64,000 bases of DNA, from the NCBI GenBank assembly GCA_050847315.1, contig CP193791.1; one strand, written 5' to 3'. The first letter of the stretch is position 1. Every line of letters begins with the position of its first letter. Source of the DNA: Cedecea sp000277545. Lineage in GTDB: Bacteria > Pseudomonadota > Gammaproteobacteria > Enterobacterales > Enterobacteriaceae. Below the pieces are notes generated by a model. That model saw nothing but the letters and a program-made list of their open reading frames with translations. It made no database searches and was not told the DNA's origin. Positions 33,754 to 42,893 of the stretch are shown piece by piece. The position numbers were made by a program, and so were the translations under genes.

Positions 33754-35534
33754 AACTACTACGTCTGAAGATCACCGACCCGGCAGGCTTTCGCAGCCTG
33801 CCCTGCGGTTTTGAGCACCATTTTCGCACGGAGTGGAATTTGCAGGATGAATTCGCAAAAGCTGACCACTTTGCCCCCTTCGTCTGCGCCGGACCGAATG
33901 GCAGCGGTAAATCCAACTTACTTGAAGTTCTGGCTGCAATCTTCTTTCAGCTGGAAATTCTGCGTGTGCGTCGTAGTTTTCTTCCTGAAGCATTGCAAGA
34001 TGATACTCTGGATCTTTCACCCATTTCCTTTGAGCTAGACTATTTGATCCAAGTCCTTCCTGAATACCGTAGCTCTAACAGTCCCGAATGGGCTAAAGTG
34101 CATGTTAGGAAAAATGCCGGTGAAACGGTGCGCATTCTTTGGGAAAACCAAAGTGACTTTGGTTCGGACATAAATGAATCATTCACTAATAGCCATATTG
34201 ATATGCTCTTGCCCCAGTATGTGCTCGGTTACTCTTCTGGCGAGAACGAAATCCTTAGTCTTCCTTTTTTTAAGATGCGCTTTGTACAGTTTGATGAGTA
34301 CTACAACGCACTTACCCAGCAACTTCCATATCCCGGTCACCCAGAAACCAGACTTGCATATCTTGATAACGGATTCAGCCAGGCTATCTTGCTGTGCAAC
34401 TTGCTGTTTATCGATGAGGATGATTTGCGACCTTTCCGCGAGGATGTTGGAATTGAAGGGCTGCAGGAATTCCGCATTATCGTTCGTCGTAGTGTTGAAC
34501 TGCGACCAGAACAACTTGCTGCTTTTGCTAGTGAAGATGAAAATCAATACCAATTACCTGAAGACATAGTCAATAGTAATCCCGCTCTACAATTCCATAT
34601 CGATGAACAGGGGGGACTCCATTATCGTCTAAATATTCTCCACTTATTGGAAGGCGACGAAAGATCTTCTCTAATGATTAATGCCTTACAGCGATGCGCT
34701 ACCTTGAGTTACGTCGATGATGCTACTGATACGCTAATCTTAGATTACCGGGTTAATGAGGCAACTAAGCAAGCCTTCCGTGAAAACTTTGACGGTTCAC
34801 CATTGGCTCTATTCCAGGCATTTCAGGTGTTGTTAGCCCTAAACCTTTATCTTGTAAGTGATACGCTTAAGTCGGATTTGTATACTTCAACCAGCCACTA
34901 TGTTAGTGAAACAGTACCGACGCTAGCATCTGATGAGCGAATCATGCGCTTTAAACATTTCTATTTCAGGAAAATAGGGGTCGAGAAGCCGATGCTTCTC
35001 AAAGAGCTATCGGATGGCGAACACCAGTTATTGCATAGCCTTGGTTTGTGTGTGCTATTTCGTGACACTAACTGCCTGTTTCTGCTAGATGAGCCTGAAA
35101 CCCACTTTAACCCAAATTGGCGAGCCAGTTTTATCACCCGCTTGCGTCAGTGCTTACCTGATCAAAAATATGTGGCGCAAGAAATGTTGATCACAACCCA
35201 CACACCGTTTCTGATTTCAGATAGTAAGCCAGACAAGGTTTTGGTATTCAGCAAAGATGAAGCAACTGGTGTTGTCAGCATCAATCCCCCGGGCTACAAC
35301 ACTCTGGGTGCTTCTATCAACAAGATCACGATGAACACTTTTGGCAAACGTGAAACTATTGGTGGCTATGCACAAACCCTGCTCGAAGATTTGCGAAGAC
35401 GTTTTGAGGAGGGTGGAGAGGATCGGGAAGCTCTTATTACCGAAATTCAGCAGCAATTAGGTGACTCGGTAGAAAAACTATTGTTGATCAAAACAATTCT
35501 TGACCAAAATGCACAAGGTAGCGAGAAGGAGTAA
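33750..35534 (+). CDS. Restriction-system-associated AAA/SMC-like ATPase (PtuA-like)
   Basis: 594 residues. Walker A GPNGSGKS (48-55) close to the N-terminus, an ABC-type signature KELSDGEHQLL and Walker B FLLDEPETHFNP toward the C-terminus, followed by TTHTPFLISD, i.e. the head of an OLD/RecF/SMC-like ATPase without the TOPRIM. Family members next to type I RM genes are known as restriction-system-associated AAA ATPases, and the pair with a following HNH gene is the layout of Septu (PtuA/PtuB). The start overlaps hsdS by four bases. Confidence 0.9.
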   Translation: MKLLRLKITDPAGFRSLPCGFEHHFRTEWNLQDEFAKADHFAPFVCAGPNGSGKSNLLEVLAAIFFQLEILRVRRSFLPEALQDDTLDLSPISFELDYLIQVLPEYRSSNSPEWAKVHVRKNAGETVRILWENQSDFGSDINESFTNSHIDMLLPQYVLGYSSGENEILSLPFFKMRFVQFDEYYNALTQQLPYPGHPETRLAYLDNGFSQAILLCNLLFIDEDDLRPFREDVGIEGLQEFRIIVRRSVELRPEQLAAFASEDENQYQLPEDIVNSNPALQFHIDEQGGLHYRLNILHLLEGDERSSLMINALQRCATLSYVDDATDTLILDYRVNEATKQAFRENFDGSPLALFQAFQVLLALNLYLVSDTLKSDLYTSTSHYVSETVPTLASDERIMRFKHFYFRKIGVEKPMLLKELSDGEHQLLHSLGLCVLFRDTNCLFLLDEPETHFNPNWRASFITRLRQCLPDQKYVAQEMLITTHTPFLISDSKPDKVLVFSKDEATGVVSINPPGYNTLGASINKITMNTFGKRETIGGYAQTLLEDLRRRFEEGGEDREALITEIQQQLGDSVEKLLLIKTILDQNAQGSEKE

Positions 35535-35539
35535 AGTTG

Positions 35540-36625
35540 ATGCTGTTTACTTACACTTATGTACCACATCAAATGGAGAGGATGCAGCGGTTTGTTAATT
35601 TCATTTTCTATCAAGTGTGGTGTAGGTCGAGGAAAGCAGGGGAATATGACTTGGCTCTATTTGATGCTAATCCGCCTCTAAAAGAGGTAATGACCTCTTT
35701 TGCATATGGTGATACTGAGGCTGGTGATCGTTTTTCAAGTCAAGTTCAAGCTATTTATAAAAGTTTCTCCGAGCTCTCGCGAGAGCAAATAGCTCAGTTT
35801 AAACGGTGGTACCAAGGTAATAATAATCTGGAAAAGGTATGTGCCAATACGCCGAATACTCAACTAGCCCGTTACGCTGACATCGCGGTGAACCATAAAA
35901 AGCTGTCAGATCAACTCGGTACGTTTTTCAAAGGATTATACTCGCAGTCATTGCTGGATCTCGCTTCTTTGCGGGCCAAAATTGGTGATATTGACGATCA
36001 TTACAAGAACTTCGTGCAAATTAATAAAGTTGGGAAATGCCCGTTTTGTGGTATCAGTGACTTACTTGGCGAATACCATACTAAACGCGAAGCTTACGAC
36101 CATTATCTGCCTAAGGCATTGTATCCTTTTAACTCTATAAACTTTCGTAATCTCGTGCCTACCTGCCACTACTGCAATAGTAGCTATAAGACTAGTAAGA
36201 ACCCTGTCTACATGCCACAAGACCCTGCAGGAGCTGTTCGTCGTCGCGCGGTTTTCTATCCATATAAATCTGTGACTCATTCCATCGAGTTACAAGTTAC
36301 ACTGCAAACTTCAGACATAGAAAACTTAGAACCTAACGATATCGCCCTGCAATTTGGTCCAGATACCGTTGCGGAAGAAATCGATACATGGAAGGAAATT
36401 TACGGTATTGAAGAACGCTACAAAGCTAAATTCTGCGGGGGAAATGGTGGAAAGTACTGGCTAGTGCAAGTGCTTGACGAATGGAGAATGGATGGCCGAA
36501 ATCCCTCTGATTTTCTGACAACTCTAGAGCGTCAGACTCGAAATCGTCCATACGCCGACTGCAACTTCCTAAGGAAACCGTTCCTTGATGCGTGTGAGGC
36601 TCGAGGTCTTTTGCAGGATTTGTAG
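35540..36625 (+). CDS. HNH endonuclease (PtuB-like) partner of the AAA ATPase
   Basis: 361 residues from the ATG at 35540 (AAGGAG eight bases before; a TTG directly upstream is not used). HNH with a zinc-stabilising Cys4: CPFC (167-170) and CHYC (209-212), with the nuclease words YDHYLPK (186-192) and FRNLVPTCHYCNSSYK (202-217). The N-terminal 160 residues are helical and without known motif. Only 5 bases separate it from the ATPase stop. It is the likely effector of the ATPase module. Confidence 0.9.
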   Translation: MLFTYTYVPHQMERMQRFVNFIFYQVWCRSRKAGEYDLALFDANPPLKEVMTSFAYGDTEAGDRFSSQVQAIYKSFSELSREQIAQFKRWYQGNNNLEKVCANTPNTQLARYADIAVNHKKLSDQLGTFFKGLYSQSLLDLASLRAKIGDIDDHYKNFVQINKVGKCPFCGISDLLGEYHTKREAYDHYLPKALYPFNSINFRNLVPTCHYCNSSYKTSKNPVYMPQDPAGAVRRRAVFYPYKSVTHSIELQVTLQTSDIENLEPNDIALQFGPDTVAEEIDTWKEIYGIEERYKAKFCGGNGGKYWLVQVLDEWRMDGRNPSDFLTTLERQTRNRPYADCNFLRKPFLDACEARGLLQDL

Positions 36626-36965
36626 TGCTTGTGACCGATTGAAAAAAACCAGCTGATCAGTATGGTGCCACGGGTGGCGAAAGCTCGCTACGTTCATCGC
36701 CGAGATACAAACCGAATACCAACTGATTTTTTGCCCCAGACTGACCATCCACAGAGCATTAACCACAATATTATTATTCGGCTCTGAGCATCTAGAAACA
36801 GCTTCTTCATCTACTGACTAATAACCAACCATTGCTCTGCCTCTACTTCATACAGTTCCACTTGGATGACATATATCCGAACGGTACGTTTGAGGCAGTT
36901 ATTTTGGTAGAATAGCACTTATTACACTTTCGTTAGTCCATAGCAAGTTCATCGAACTGACAGCA

Positions 36966-36996
36966 AAAATTTCACTGGCAGTGAAATTTTATTGCT
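36966..36996 (+). terminator. Hairpin downstream of the RM/ATPase/HNH operon
   Basis: Perfect 11-bp arms AAAATTTCACT-ggc-AGTGAAATTTT, then ATTGCTTT. It stands 340 bases after the HNH stop; a second hairpin CACAG..CAGGCG-ttc-CGCCTG..CTGTG follows at 37025-37052. In between (36626-36965) nothing coding is recognised. Confidence 0.5.
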
Positions 36997-37069
36997 TTGG
37001 ATCAAAGTCTATGGTCTACTGATCACAGGTCAGGCGTTCCGCCTGAGCTGTGTTCTTTAAAATGATTGT

Positions 37070-37330
37070 TCTCATCGTAACAGCGAAGGTCTAGCGTAAT
37101 AGCCTGTTTATCAGGCCGCTCCTTCATCCGGTGTTGGAGATTTTGACGGGCAGACCAGCGTCATCGGTCAGTCTGAAGCACGTTCGTCATGATGGTGATT
37201 CGTAGCCAGTCGCGATATGCGGCCACTGGGCAACTGCACTATCGGAATAAACGGGGCTTCATCGTCGCGAAGACTGGTGTTGGGCTTGCGCATCGGGTTG
37301 GCTCCTTTCGGCCATCGCCTTGTTACGGGG
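37070..37330 (+). ncRNA. Candidate retron msr-msd RNA
   Basis: Inferred from layout upstream of an RT gene. CGTAACA-GCGA (37076-37086) pairs with TCGC-ct-TGTTACG (37315-37327), fitting the a1/a2 stem. Right after a1 is CTAGCG with a guanosine (37094) placed like the branching G in known retrons (TAGC context), followed by a small hairpin GCCTG-tttat-CAGGC (37102-37116) as in msr. Further in are the pairs ACCAG/CTGGT (37153/37273) and GCCAGT..ACTGG (37205-37228) that could form the msd stem. A TAAAAT box at 37058 could be its -10. Confidence 0.45.
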
Positions 37331-37363
37331 CTTCGGCGTTTTGCCGATTCAAAGGAGAGCAAT

Positions 37364-37603
37364 ATGAAACACGATACTTTAAAGAACACCATCGCAACGC
37401 TTGAAAAGCTGCGCGATGCTCACTGCAGCCAACTCGATGCTGGCGCTCTGGCAGAGCTGGAAGATGTATTGCGTCAGTTACGCATTCATCGTGACAGTCC
37501 GGTAAAAAGCGGGTTCCGGTTTGACGATATTGTCTTCCGGGCCCTGCGTATTATTGACGTTGTAATTCGTCTGATCACAAACATTGATTATTGGATGAAA
37601 TAA
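37364..37603 (+). CDS. Small protein of the retron-like locus, possible membrane-active accessory
   Basis: 79 residues; AAAGGAGAG before the ATG. The first half is a charged helix (LKNTIATLEKLRDAHCSQL, AELEDVLRQLRIH), the last 24 residues an alternating hydrophobic/basic helix IVFRALRIIDVVIRLITNID that could bind membranes. No known family. It lies between the candidate msr-msd RNA and the XRE gene (51 bases). A toxin-like or regulatory role is inference from place and shape only. Confidence 0.65.
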   Translation: MKHDTLKNTIATLEKLRDAHCSQLDAGALAELEDVLRQLRIHRDSPVKSGFRFDDIVFRALRIIDVVIRLITNIDYWMK

Positions 37604-37654
37604 TGCAACAGAGCCAAGACGCAGCAGGCCCAATATTTATTTGTGGGGTTAATT

Positions 37655-37945
37655 ATGAATATCGGACAGGCCATCAAGTTATGTCGGACCAGAAGAAAAA
37701 TTTCACAGACAGATTTAGCGCAAAAAGCTAAATGCTCTGTTTCCTATCTTTCCATGCTGGAAAACAACAAACGCGATCCAACGCTTTCAACTCTTACCAG
37801 CATTGCTTCTGCTCTCAACATTCCTGTTAGCATTATTTTCTTTATTGCAGCAGAGGCCGGTGATCTTCAAGGTATTGATAAGGGGCTTCAGGGAGAACTT
37901 GCACGCACTGCGTTGGAGCTGCTTAATGATTCACACTCCGTCTGA
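37655..37945 (+). CDS. XRE-family HTH protein of the retron-like locus
   Basis: 96 residues from the ATG at 37655. A single HTH_3 domain (IGQAIKLCRTRRKISQTDLAQ; CSVSYLSMLENNKRDP; SALNIPVSIIFF) with a short tail. HTH proteins are the accessory protein of one retron class (type VI in the Mestre et al. scheme, as I recall). Its 3' end overlaps the RT start by 20 bases, tying the two genes together. Confidence 0.88.
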   Translation: MNIGQAIKLCRTRRKISQTDLAQKAKCSVSYLSMLENNKRDPTLSTLTSIASALNIPVSIIFFIAAEAGDLQGIDKGLQGELARTALELLNDSHSV

Positions 37946-38897
37946 TTCACCTTTCTATAGCAAACGACGCATCAGCAGCATGGCAGCGCTATCAAAGGCG
38001 CTGAACGTCTCTCTTATCGAACTCTGCAATCTAGCCAACCGAGCGGATCATATGTACCGACTCGCCAATACAATAACTAAGCCTGACGGAAGTGTGCGTC
38101 AGACTTGGGATGCATATAAACCTCTCAAAAAGATACACCGTAGCATTAGACGTAATATTCTGGATTCAGTTATTTATCCTGCATACCTGACAGGTAGTCT
38201 GAAAGGTTGTGATTATAAAGTTAACGCATCATTGCACGTTGGCGCAACAATTGTAGTTAATGAAGATATCACGCGTTTTTTTCCGTCAACTTCAACCGCA
38301 ATAGTGCAAAGCATATGGCTGTATTTCTTTGGCTTCAGTCGGGAAGTGGCTGAATGTTTGACTAAACTGACGACCCGACACGGGGAGTTGCCTCAGGGAG
38401 CTATCACCAGTTCATTTCTGGCTAATCTGGCGTTTTGGAAGGATGAACCGGCACTGCAAGCCAGTCTCCGAGCGCGAGGAATAATCTACTCTCGCTACGT
38501 TGATGATATTGCCGTCTCTTCAGTGAACTTTCTTGATAATCCGACTAAAACGAATGTAATAGCCTCGATTTATGGCATGCTTTTCAGGCACGGCTACCAG
38601 CCCAAACGCACTAAACACGAAATCAAAACGTCCGGAGACCGGATGGAAGTTACTCGGCTTTCGGTGAATTCTAAGCCTGGTCTCTCTTCTGCCAAGCAGA
38701 GTCAGATACGCTCGGCAGTTCATCATTTGGAGCAAGCTTTTCTGAGGGGCGAAATTATCGAGTTCGATAAGGGTCCATACGCAAAAACCTTGGGACAAGT
38801 TCATTTATTCGGCAGATTCCATCCAGGTAAAGCAAAAAAACTAAAGCAGCGTTTGCTTGCTCTTAAGAGTATGGGGCGCACAAATATGTGCCCGTAG
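37926..38897 (+). CDS. Retron-type reverse transcriptase
   Basis: 323 residues from the ATG at 37926 (TTGGAG nine bases upstream), a normal retron RT length; earlier in-frame starts fall deep inside the XRE gene. RT motifs in order: TKPDGSVRQTW (51-61), retron-specific NAxxH as NASLH (100-104), DITRFFPSTS (114-123), LPQGAITSS (155-163), catalytic YVDD (191-194), and in place of the usual VTG motif VTRLSVN (242-248). No maturase or integrase domain, so not a group II intron. It would make msDNA from the upstream RNA. Confidence 0.93.
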   Translation: MIHTPSDSPFYSKRRISSMAALSKALNVSLIELCNLANRADHMYRLANTITKPDGSVRQTWDAYKPLKKIHRSIRRNILDSVIYPAYLTGSLKGCDYKVNASLHVGATIVVNEDITRFFPSTSTAIVQSIWLYFFGFSREVAECLTKLTTRHGELPQGAITSSFLANLAFWKDEPALQASLRARGIIYSRYVDDIAVSSVNFLDNPTKTNVIASIYGMLFRHGYQPKRTKHEIKTSGDRMEVTRLSVNSKPGLSSAKQSQIRSAVHHLEQAFLRGEIIEFDKGPYAKTLGQVHLFGRFHPGKAKKLKQRLLALKSMGRTNMCP

Positions 38898-38936
38898 TGT
38901 AGGAATTAGGGCAAAAACTTTTACTAAGGTGATGAT

Positions 38937-41900
38937 GTGGCAATCTTTGACATTGAAAAGGACGAATTACTTCGGCTCTCCGATACTCAGCTAGAAGAGC
39001 TGATTGCTAGGCTAGCGGAAGCTGAAGTAGCAATGCACGGCCATAGCCCAGCATGTGTAAATTGGTCCGGTTCAATTACAGCCCCTGACGGAGGAATTGA
39101 TATCCATGTTCAGATTCCAGTTGATCAACTGAAAGCAGGCTTTCTTGTAAGGCCTAATACGGTCTTTCAGGCAAAGAAACATAAAATGCCAAAGGCTGCA
39201 ATTGAGAAAGAAATGGGCTCCGGCAAAGCGCTTTCACCCATCATATCTGAACAAGCCAGAAAGCAAGGCAGCTACATCATTGTCAGCCTTGGTGATGATT
39301 GTTCGCCGTCAGGAAAGGCGGAGCGTCTCAAAGCAATGAGGGAGGCAGTAAAAGATGATCTTAACAAAAATAATCTTCATCTCGATTTCTACGACCGATC
39401 CAAACTCATTCAATGGTTGCGCCAACATCCGTCAGTCATGTTGTGGGCAAAAGGGAAGCTTGGACAAGGATATTCTGGTTGGCAACCATACGGTGCATGG
39501 AGCAATCCACCACAGGGTGTTACAGACACTTTAATCTCAGCCCCAGGTGTAACCATCACCTTACCATCGGGAAAGGGGCAAAAACTCAAAATTGATGAAG
39601 CAATTAACCCAATGCGTACCCTTATTCGTTCGACGAATAAGGCGGTTCGTATTACTGGATTGTCTGGTGTTGGGAAGACTCGGATCGTTCAGGCGCTATT
39701 TGATGAATCTATTGGAACAGATGCGCTTGACCGAACAGTAGCTATTTATGTTGATACTGGCTGTGAGCCAGTACCGTCAGCTACAGCAATGCTTGATAAG
39801 CTGATCGCTGAGGGCCGACGAGCAATTATGATCCTTGATAATTGCCCATCAGAACTCCATGCTTCGCTTGCCAGCAAGGTATCAGCAGCAGGAAGAGAAG
39901 TAAGCCTTCTCACTATCGAGTACGACATTAAGGATGACAAACCACAGACAACTGAGGTCATTCACATAGAGACTGATGGTCCAGAGGTGGCAGAGCAACT
40001 CCTTGTCCGTCGCTTCCCTTCTATTGGCCAGAATAATGCTCGTCGGATTGCTGAGTTCTCAGATGGAAATGCAAGAGTTGCATTGGCTATAGCGGAGAGA
40101 GGGGAGGAAGGTGAGAATTTGGCTCTGCTTTCTGATACTCAGTTGTTTAATCGCTTGTTTGAACAGCGTAATAATCCCGACAGTAATTTACGGGAGCAAG
40201 CTGAAACATTGTCACTGGTTTACTCTTTCTCGGTATCGAGTACAGATGCATCTACCGATGAACTGGAAATATTGGGTGAGCTCTTTGGGTATTCCAAAGT
40301 CCAATTATTCAAAGCTGTTACAAAGTTGATGGAACGTCACGTTGTTCAGAAAAGATCCCACTGGAGAGCCATCCTCCCCCAAGCAATTGCTAACAAACTA
40401 GCAGTATCTGCACTTAATAGTATCCCAGTTGATCAACTCAGGACGACCTTTGAAACCTCGGGGCGGCAACGTTTATTGATGTCGTTCGCACACAGGCTGG
40501 GACTGCTACACGACCATGCTGTGGCTAAAGAGATCGTTAAAGCTTGGTTGCACCCTGAAGGGCTGCTTGGGCAGATAGTAAACCTAGATGATGTATCGAC
40601 ACGAATACTTCATTATGTCGCACCAGTTGCCCCTGAAGTTTTGCTTGAGCGGATTGAAGAAACGCTTGTTACGTCTAATTTTGAGAATATTAAATCACGC
40701 TACAATCCACAACGAACAGCAATTATCAACTTGTTGCAGTTACTTGCGTATGAATCGAGATACTTTGAACGATGCATTAAGCTCTTAGTCTGCATCGCAG
40801 ACCAGGAAAGCGCGAGCAATAATTACGATTCGATTCGAAATAAGATAACAAGGTTTTTCCAACCTTATTTATCTGGCACCCATGCTTCCTTGGAGCAACG
40901 TATTGCGAGCATGAATGAATGCATTGCATCAGGTATGGCCAGGCGTAGAGGGCTGGGCATCAAAATGCTTGAAACGGCTCTCGGCGGACCACCGTGGACA
41001 GGATTCGGGATTAACGAGTTTGGTGCTCGGCCAAGAGATTATGGATTTAGACCCAGTTACGATGAACTTGTTGAGTGGCTGATCGCCTTCATCGACACTG
41101 TGGTTAGAATAGGAACTTCAGGAGTTCCCGAGCTTGAAGACGACGCTCGGCGCATCTTGGCTGATAAGTTTCGCTGGATTTGGCGTCATGAGGGAATAAG
41201 AGAAAAATTAATTGATGCGGCTCGCATGTTCCATGCCTACCGTCCTTGGGGTGAGGGTTGGAAAGCTGTCCGCTCAACAATTTATTTTTTTCATACGCAT
41301 AGAAAAGATAACCAAGATATTGAACCATTGCCGGAAATGCTTGTGACGCTTGAACAAGAATTGGAGCCTAATGGCCTGGTTCCGGCAGTAATGGCGTATG
41401 TACTCAGTAATGGGCGCGATTTTTGGACGCTAAATGCCGATTTTGAGCATGAAGGACCTAATAAATTTAGAAAAATTAAGGAAATAATCGACGCTAAAGC
41501 TTTCGGATTGGGGCAAGAATTTGCAGTATCTACACATGAACTTGATGAGTTGGGCCCTAATATATTTTCACGAGGTGGGATGCCCTATCGCATCGAATTT
41601 GGTAAAGGCTTAGCTAGAGGGGCCCCTGATCTGCGAGTCTATTGGCAGCAACTAGTCAATCAATTGGATCTACAACACAAATCTCAAAGTGATTTCTCGG
41701 TCATTCGAGGTTTCATTGAAGAGACTAATTCTATCGATTCAGCATTAGCACAGGAACTGCTCGATCAGTGCGCACAGCATTCTGAGCTTCGAACCGAGCT
41801 AGTCAACCTACATCCTTGGCGGAAGTTTACTGAAATCGACTTAGATCGCTGCATGCCGCTTCTGGATGAACATGACATCCGGCCTCACATGTATGGAGCG

Positions 41901-42785
41901 ATTCTTTGGGGAGCGGCGTTCACTAATTTGCCAGAAAGTCGTGTTCTCGAGCTCGCACAGAGACTTCTGAGCAAACCGGATGGTGATGAGGTTGTTTTGG
42001 AAGCGCTGAGTATGAAAGTAGCTGATGAAGGAGATATTGCTGACACACTAGGTCCTGCACTACGAAAGATAGGCCTATCAGCTGCAATCCAGAGATTCCG
42101 AAGAGATCACAATGATCTAGGCGGGGGGCTAGATTATGCTATGGAACATGTTATCAATGTCGCATTGCGCTTCGATGGCAACGAGGCTGAAAAGTTAGAA
42201 TGGTTGAATACAATCTTCGCTGTCGTTGATGAGCATTTTGGCAATGTTTATTCTTTCGAAGAAGCTATCGGTATTACCGCTGCATTGATGCCAAAAGAGT
42301 TTCTCAGTCGCGTTTTTGATAGTACCGAGGAACAACAAAGGCGGCTGCATTTTATCAATCATGATGATTCATATCCGTCTCCTCTTACGAAAATAGATGT
42401 AGGCACTTTGATTGAATGGTGCGAAACCAATAATGATCCTCACGTATGGGCTTCAGTCGCTTCAGGATTAAACCTATGGTCGAAGGACGATGAGCAAGGC
42501 CGTATTTACTTGCAGGATGATGCACTGAGTTTTCTAGAAGCCTCACCCGAGCCAGGAGCAATCCTTGAGATTTTTGCCGAACACGTAACTCCTTCATCAT
42601 GGTCAGGTAGTCGTGCGAACGTGATGCAACCTAGGGTTGAAGCCATAGGCAAATTGGTCACCCACGAGAGTACAGACATATCTAAGTCAGCTAAAGCTGT
42701 GTATGAAAAACTGACTCGTTGGGTTGAAAACGAAAAAGAACGCGAACAACGAGAAGATAGTGAAAGGGAACAGCGGTTTGAATAA
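38937..42785 (+). CDS. Mrr-like nuclease fused to STAND-type NTPase (Avs-like)
   Basis: 1,282 residues, GTG start with AAGGTGAT upstream, 39 bases after the RT. N-terminal restriction-endonuclease-like pattern: DGGIDI (51-56) and QAKKH (78-82), i.e. an Mrr-type D..Q-x-K site. Then a P-loop GLSGVGKTR (241-249), Walker B RAIMILDNC (295-303), and about 900 residues of helical repeats ending in a charged coiled coil. This order (nuclease-STAND-repeats) is that of Avs antiphage sensors, but I see no proof of family. It may be a separate system or the retron effector. Confidence 0.8.
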   Translation: MAIFDIEKDELLRLSDTQLEELIARLAEAEVAMHGHSPACVNWSGSITAPDGGIDIHVQIPVDQLKAGFLVRPNTVFQAKKHKMPKAAIEKEMGSGKALSPIISEQARKQGSYIIVSLGDDCSPSGKAERLKAMREAVKDDLNKNNLHLDFYDRSKLIQWLRQHPSVMLWAKGKLGQGYSGWQPYGAWSNPPQGVTDTLISAPGVTITLPSGKGQKLKIDEAINPMRTLIRSTNKAVRITGLSGVGKTRIVQALFDESIGTDALDRTVAIYVDTGCEPVPSATAMLDKLIAEGRRAIMILDNCPSELHASLASKVSAAGREVSLLTIEYDIKDDKPQTTEVIHIETDGPEVAEQLLVRRFPSIGQNNARRIAEFSDGNARVALAIAERGEEGENLALLSDTQLFNRLFEQRNNPDSNLREQAETLSLVYSFSVSSTDASTDELEILGELFGYSKVQLFKAVTKLMERHVVQKRSHWRAILPQAIANKLAVSALNSIPVDQLRTTFETSGRQRLLMSFAHRLGLLHDHAVAKEIVKAWLHPEGLLGQIVNLDDVSTRILHYVAPVAPEVLLERIEETLVTSNFENIKSRYNPQRTAIINLLQLLAYESRYFERCIKLLVCIADQESASNNYDSIRNKITRFFQPYLSGTHASLEQRIASMNECIASGMARRRGLGIKMLETALGGPPWTGFGINEFGARPRDYGFRPSYDELVEWLIAFIDTVVRIGTSGVPELEDDARRILADKFRWIWRHEGIREKLIDAARMFHAYRPWGEGWKAVRSTIYFFHTHRKDNQDIEPLPEMLVTLEQELEPNGLVPAVMAYVLSNGRDFWTLNADFEHEGPNKFRKIKEIIDAKAFGLGQEFAVSTHELDELGPNIFSRGGMPYRIEFGKGLARGAPDLRVYWQQLVNQLDLQHKSQSDFSVIRGFIEETNSIDSALAQELLDQCAQHSELRTELVNLHPWRKFTEIDLDRCMPLLDEHDIRPHMYGAILWGAAFTNLPESRVLELAQRLLSKPDGDEVVLEALSMKVADEGDIADTLGPALRKIGLSAAIQRFRRDHNDLGGGLDYAMEHVINVALRFDGNEAEKLEWLNTIFAVVDEHFGNVYSFEEAIGITAALMPKEFLSRVFDSTEEQQRRLHFINHDDSYPSPLTKIDVGTLIEWCETNNDPHVWASVASGLNLWSKDDEQGRIYLQDDALSFLEASPEPGAILEIFAEHVTPSSWSGSRANVMQPRVEAIGKLVTHESTDISKSAKAVYEKLTRWVENEKEREQREDSEREQRFE

Positions 42786-42893
42786 CGGCTAAGAGCATAG
42801 CAAGGAGAAAGTAATGGAATCTGCACGTGATAAACTACCGGCAACAAACTGCCTGATATGTCATCTAAATTAAGAAAAAAATGGCCATTCCTC

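Noticed and set aside
37803..37925. Longer RT reading starting at 37803
   Set aside because: Lies inside the XRE gene in another frame and adds unrelated sequence; the ATG at 37926 has a proper Shine-Dalgarno and gives normal RT length.
37926..38897. RT as a group II intron or DGR component
   Set aside because: No maturase/HNH domain, no intron boundaries or variable-repeat template; NAxxH points to retrons.
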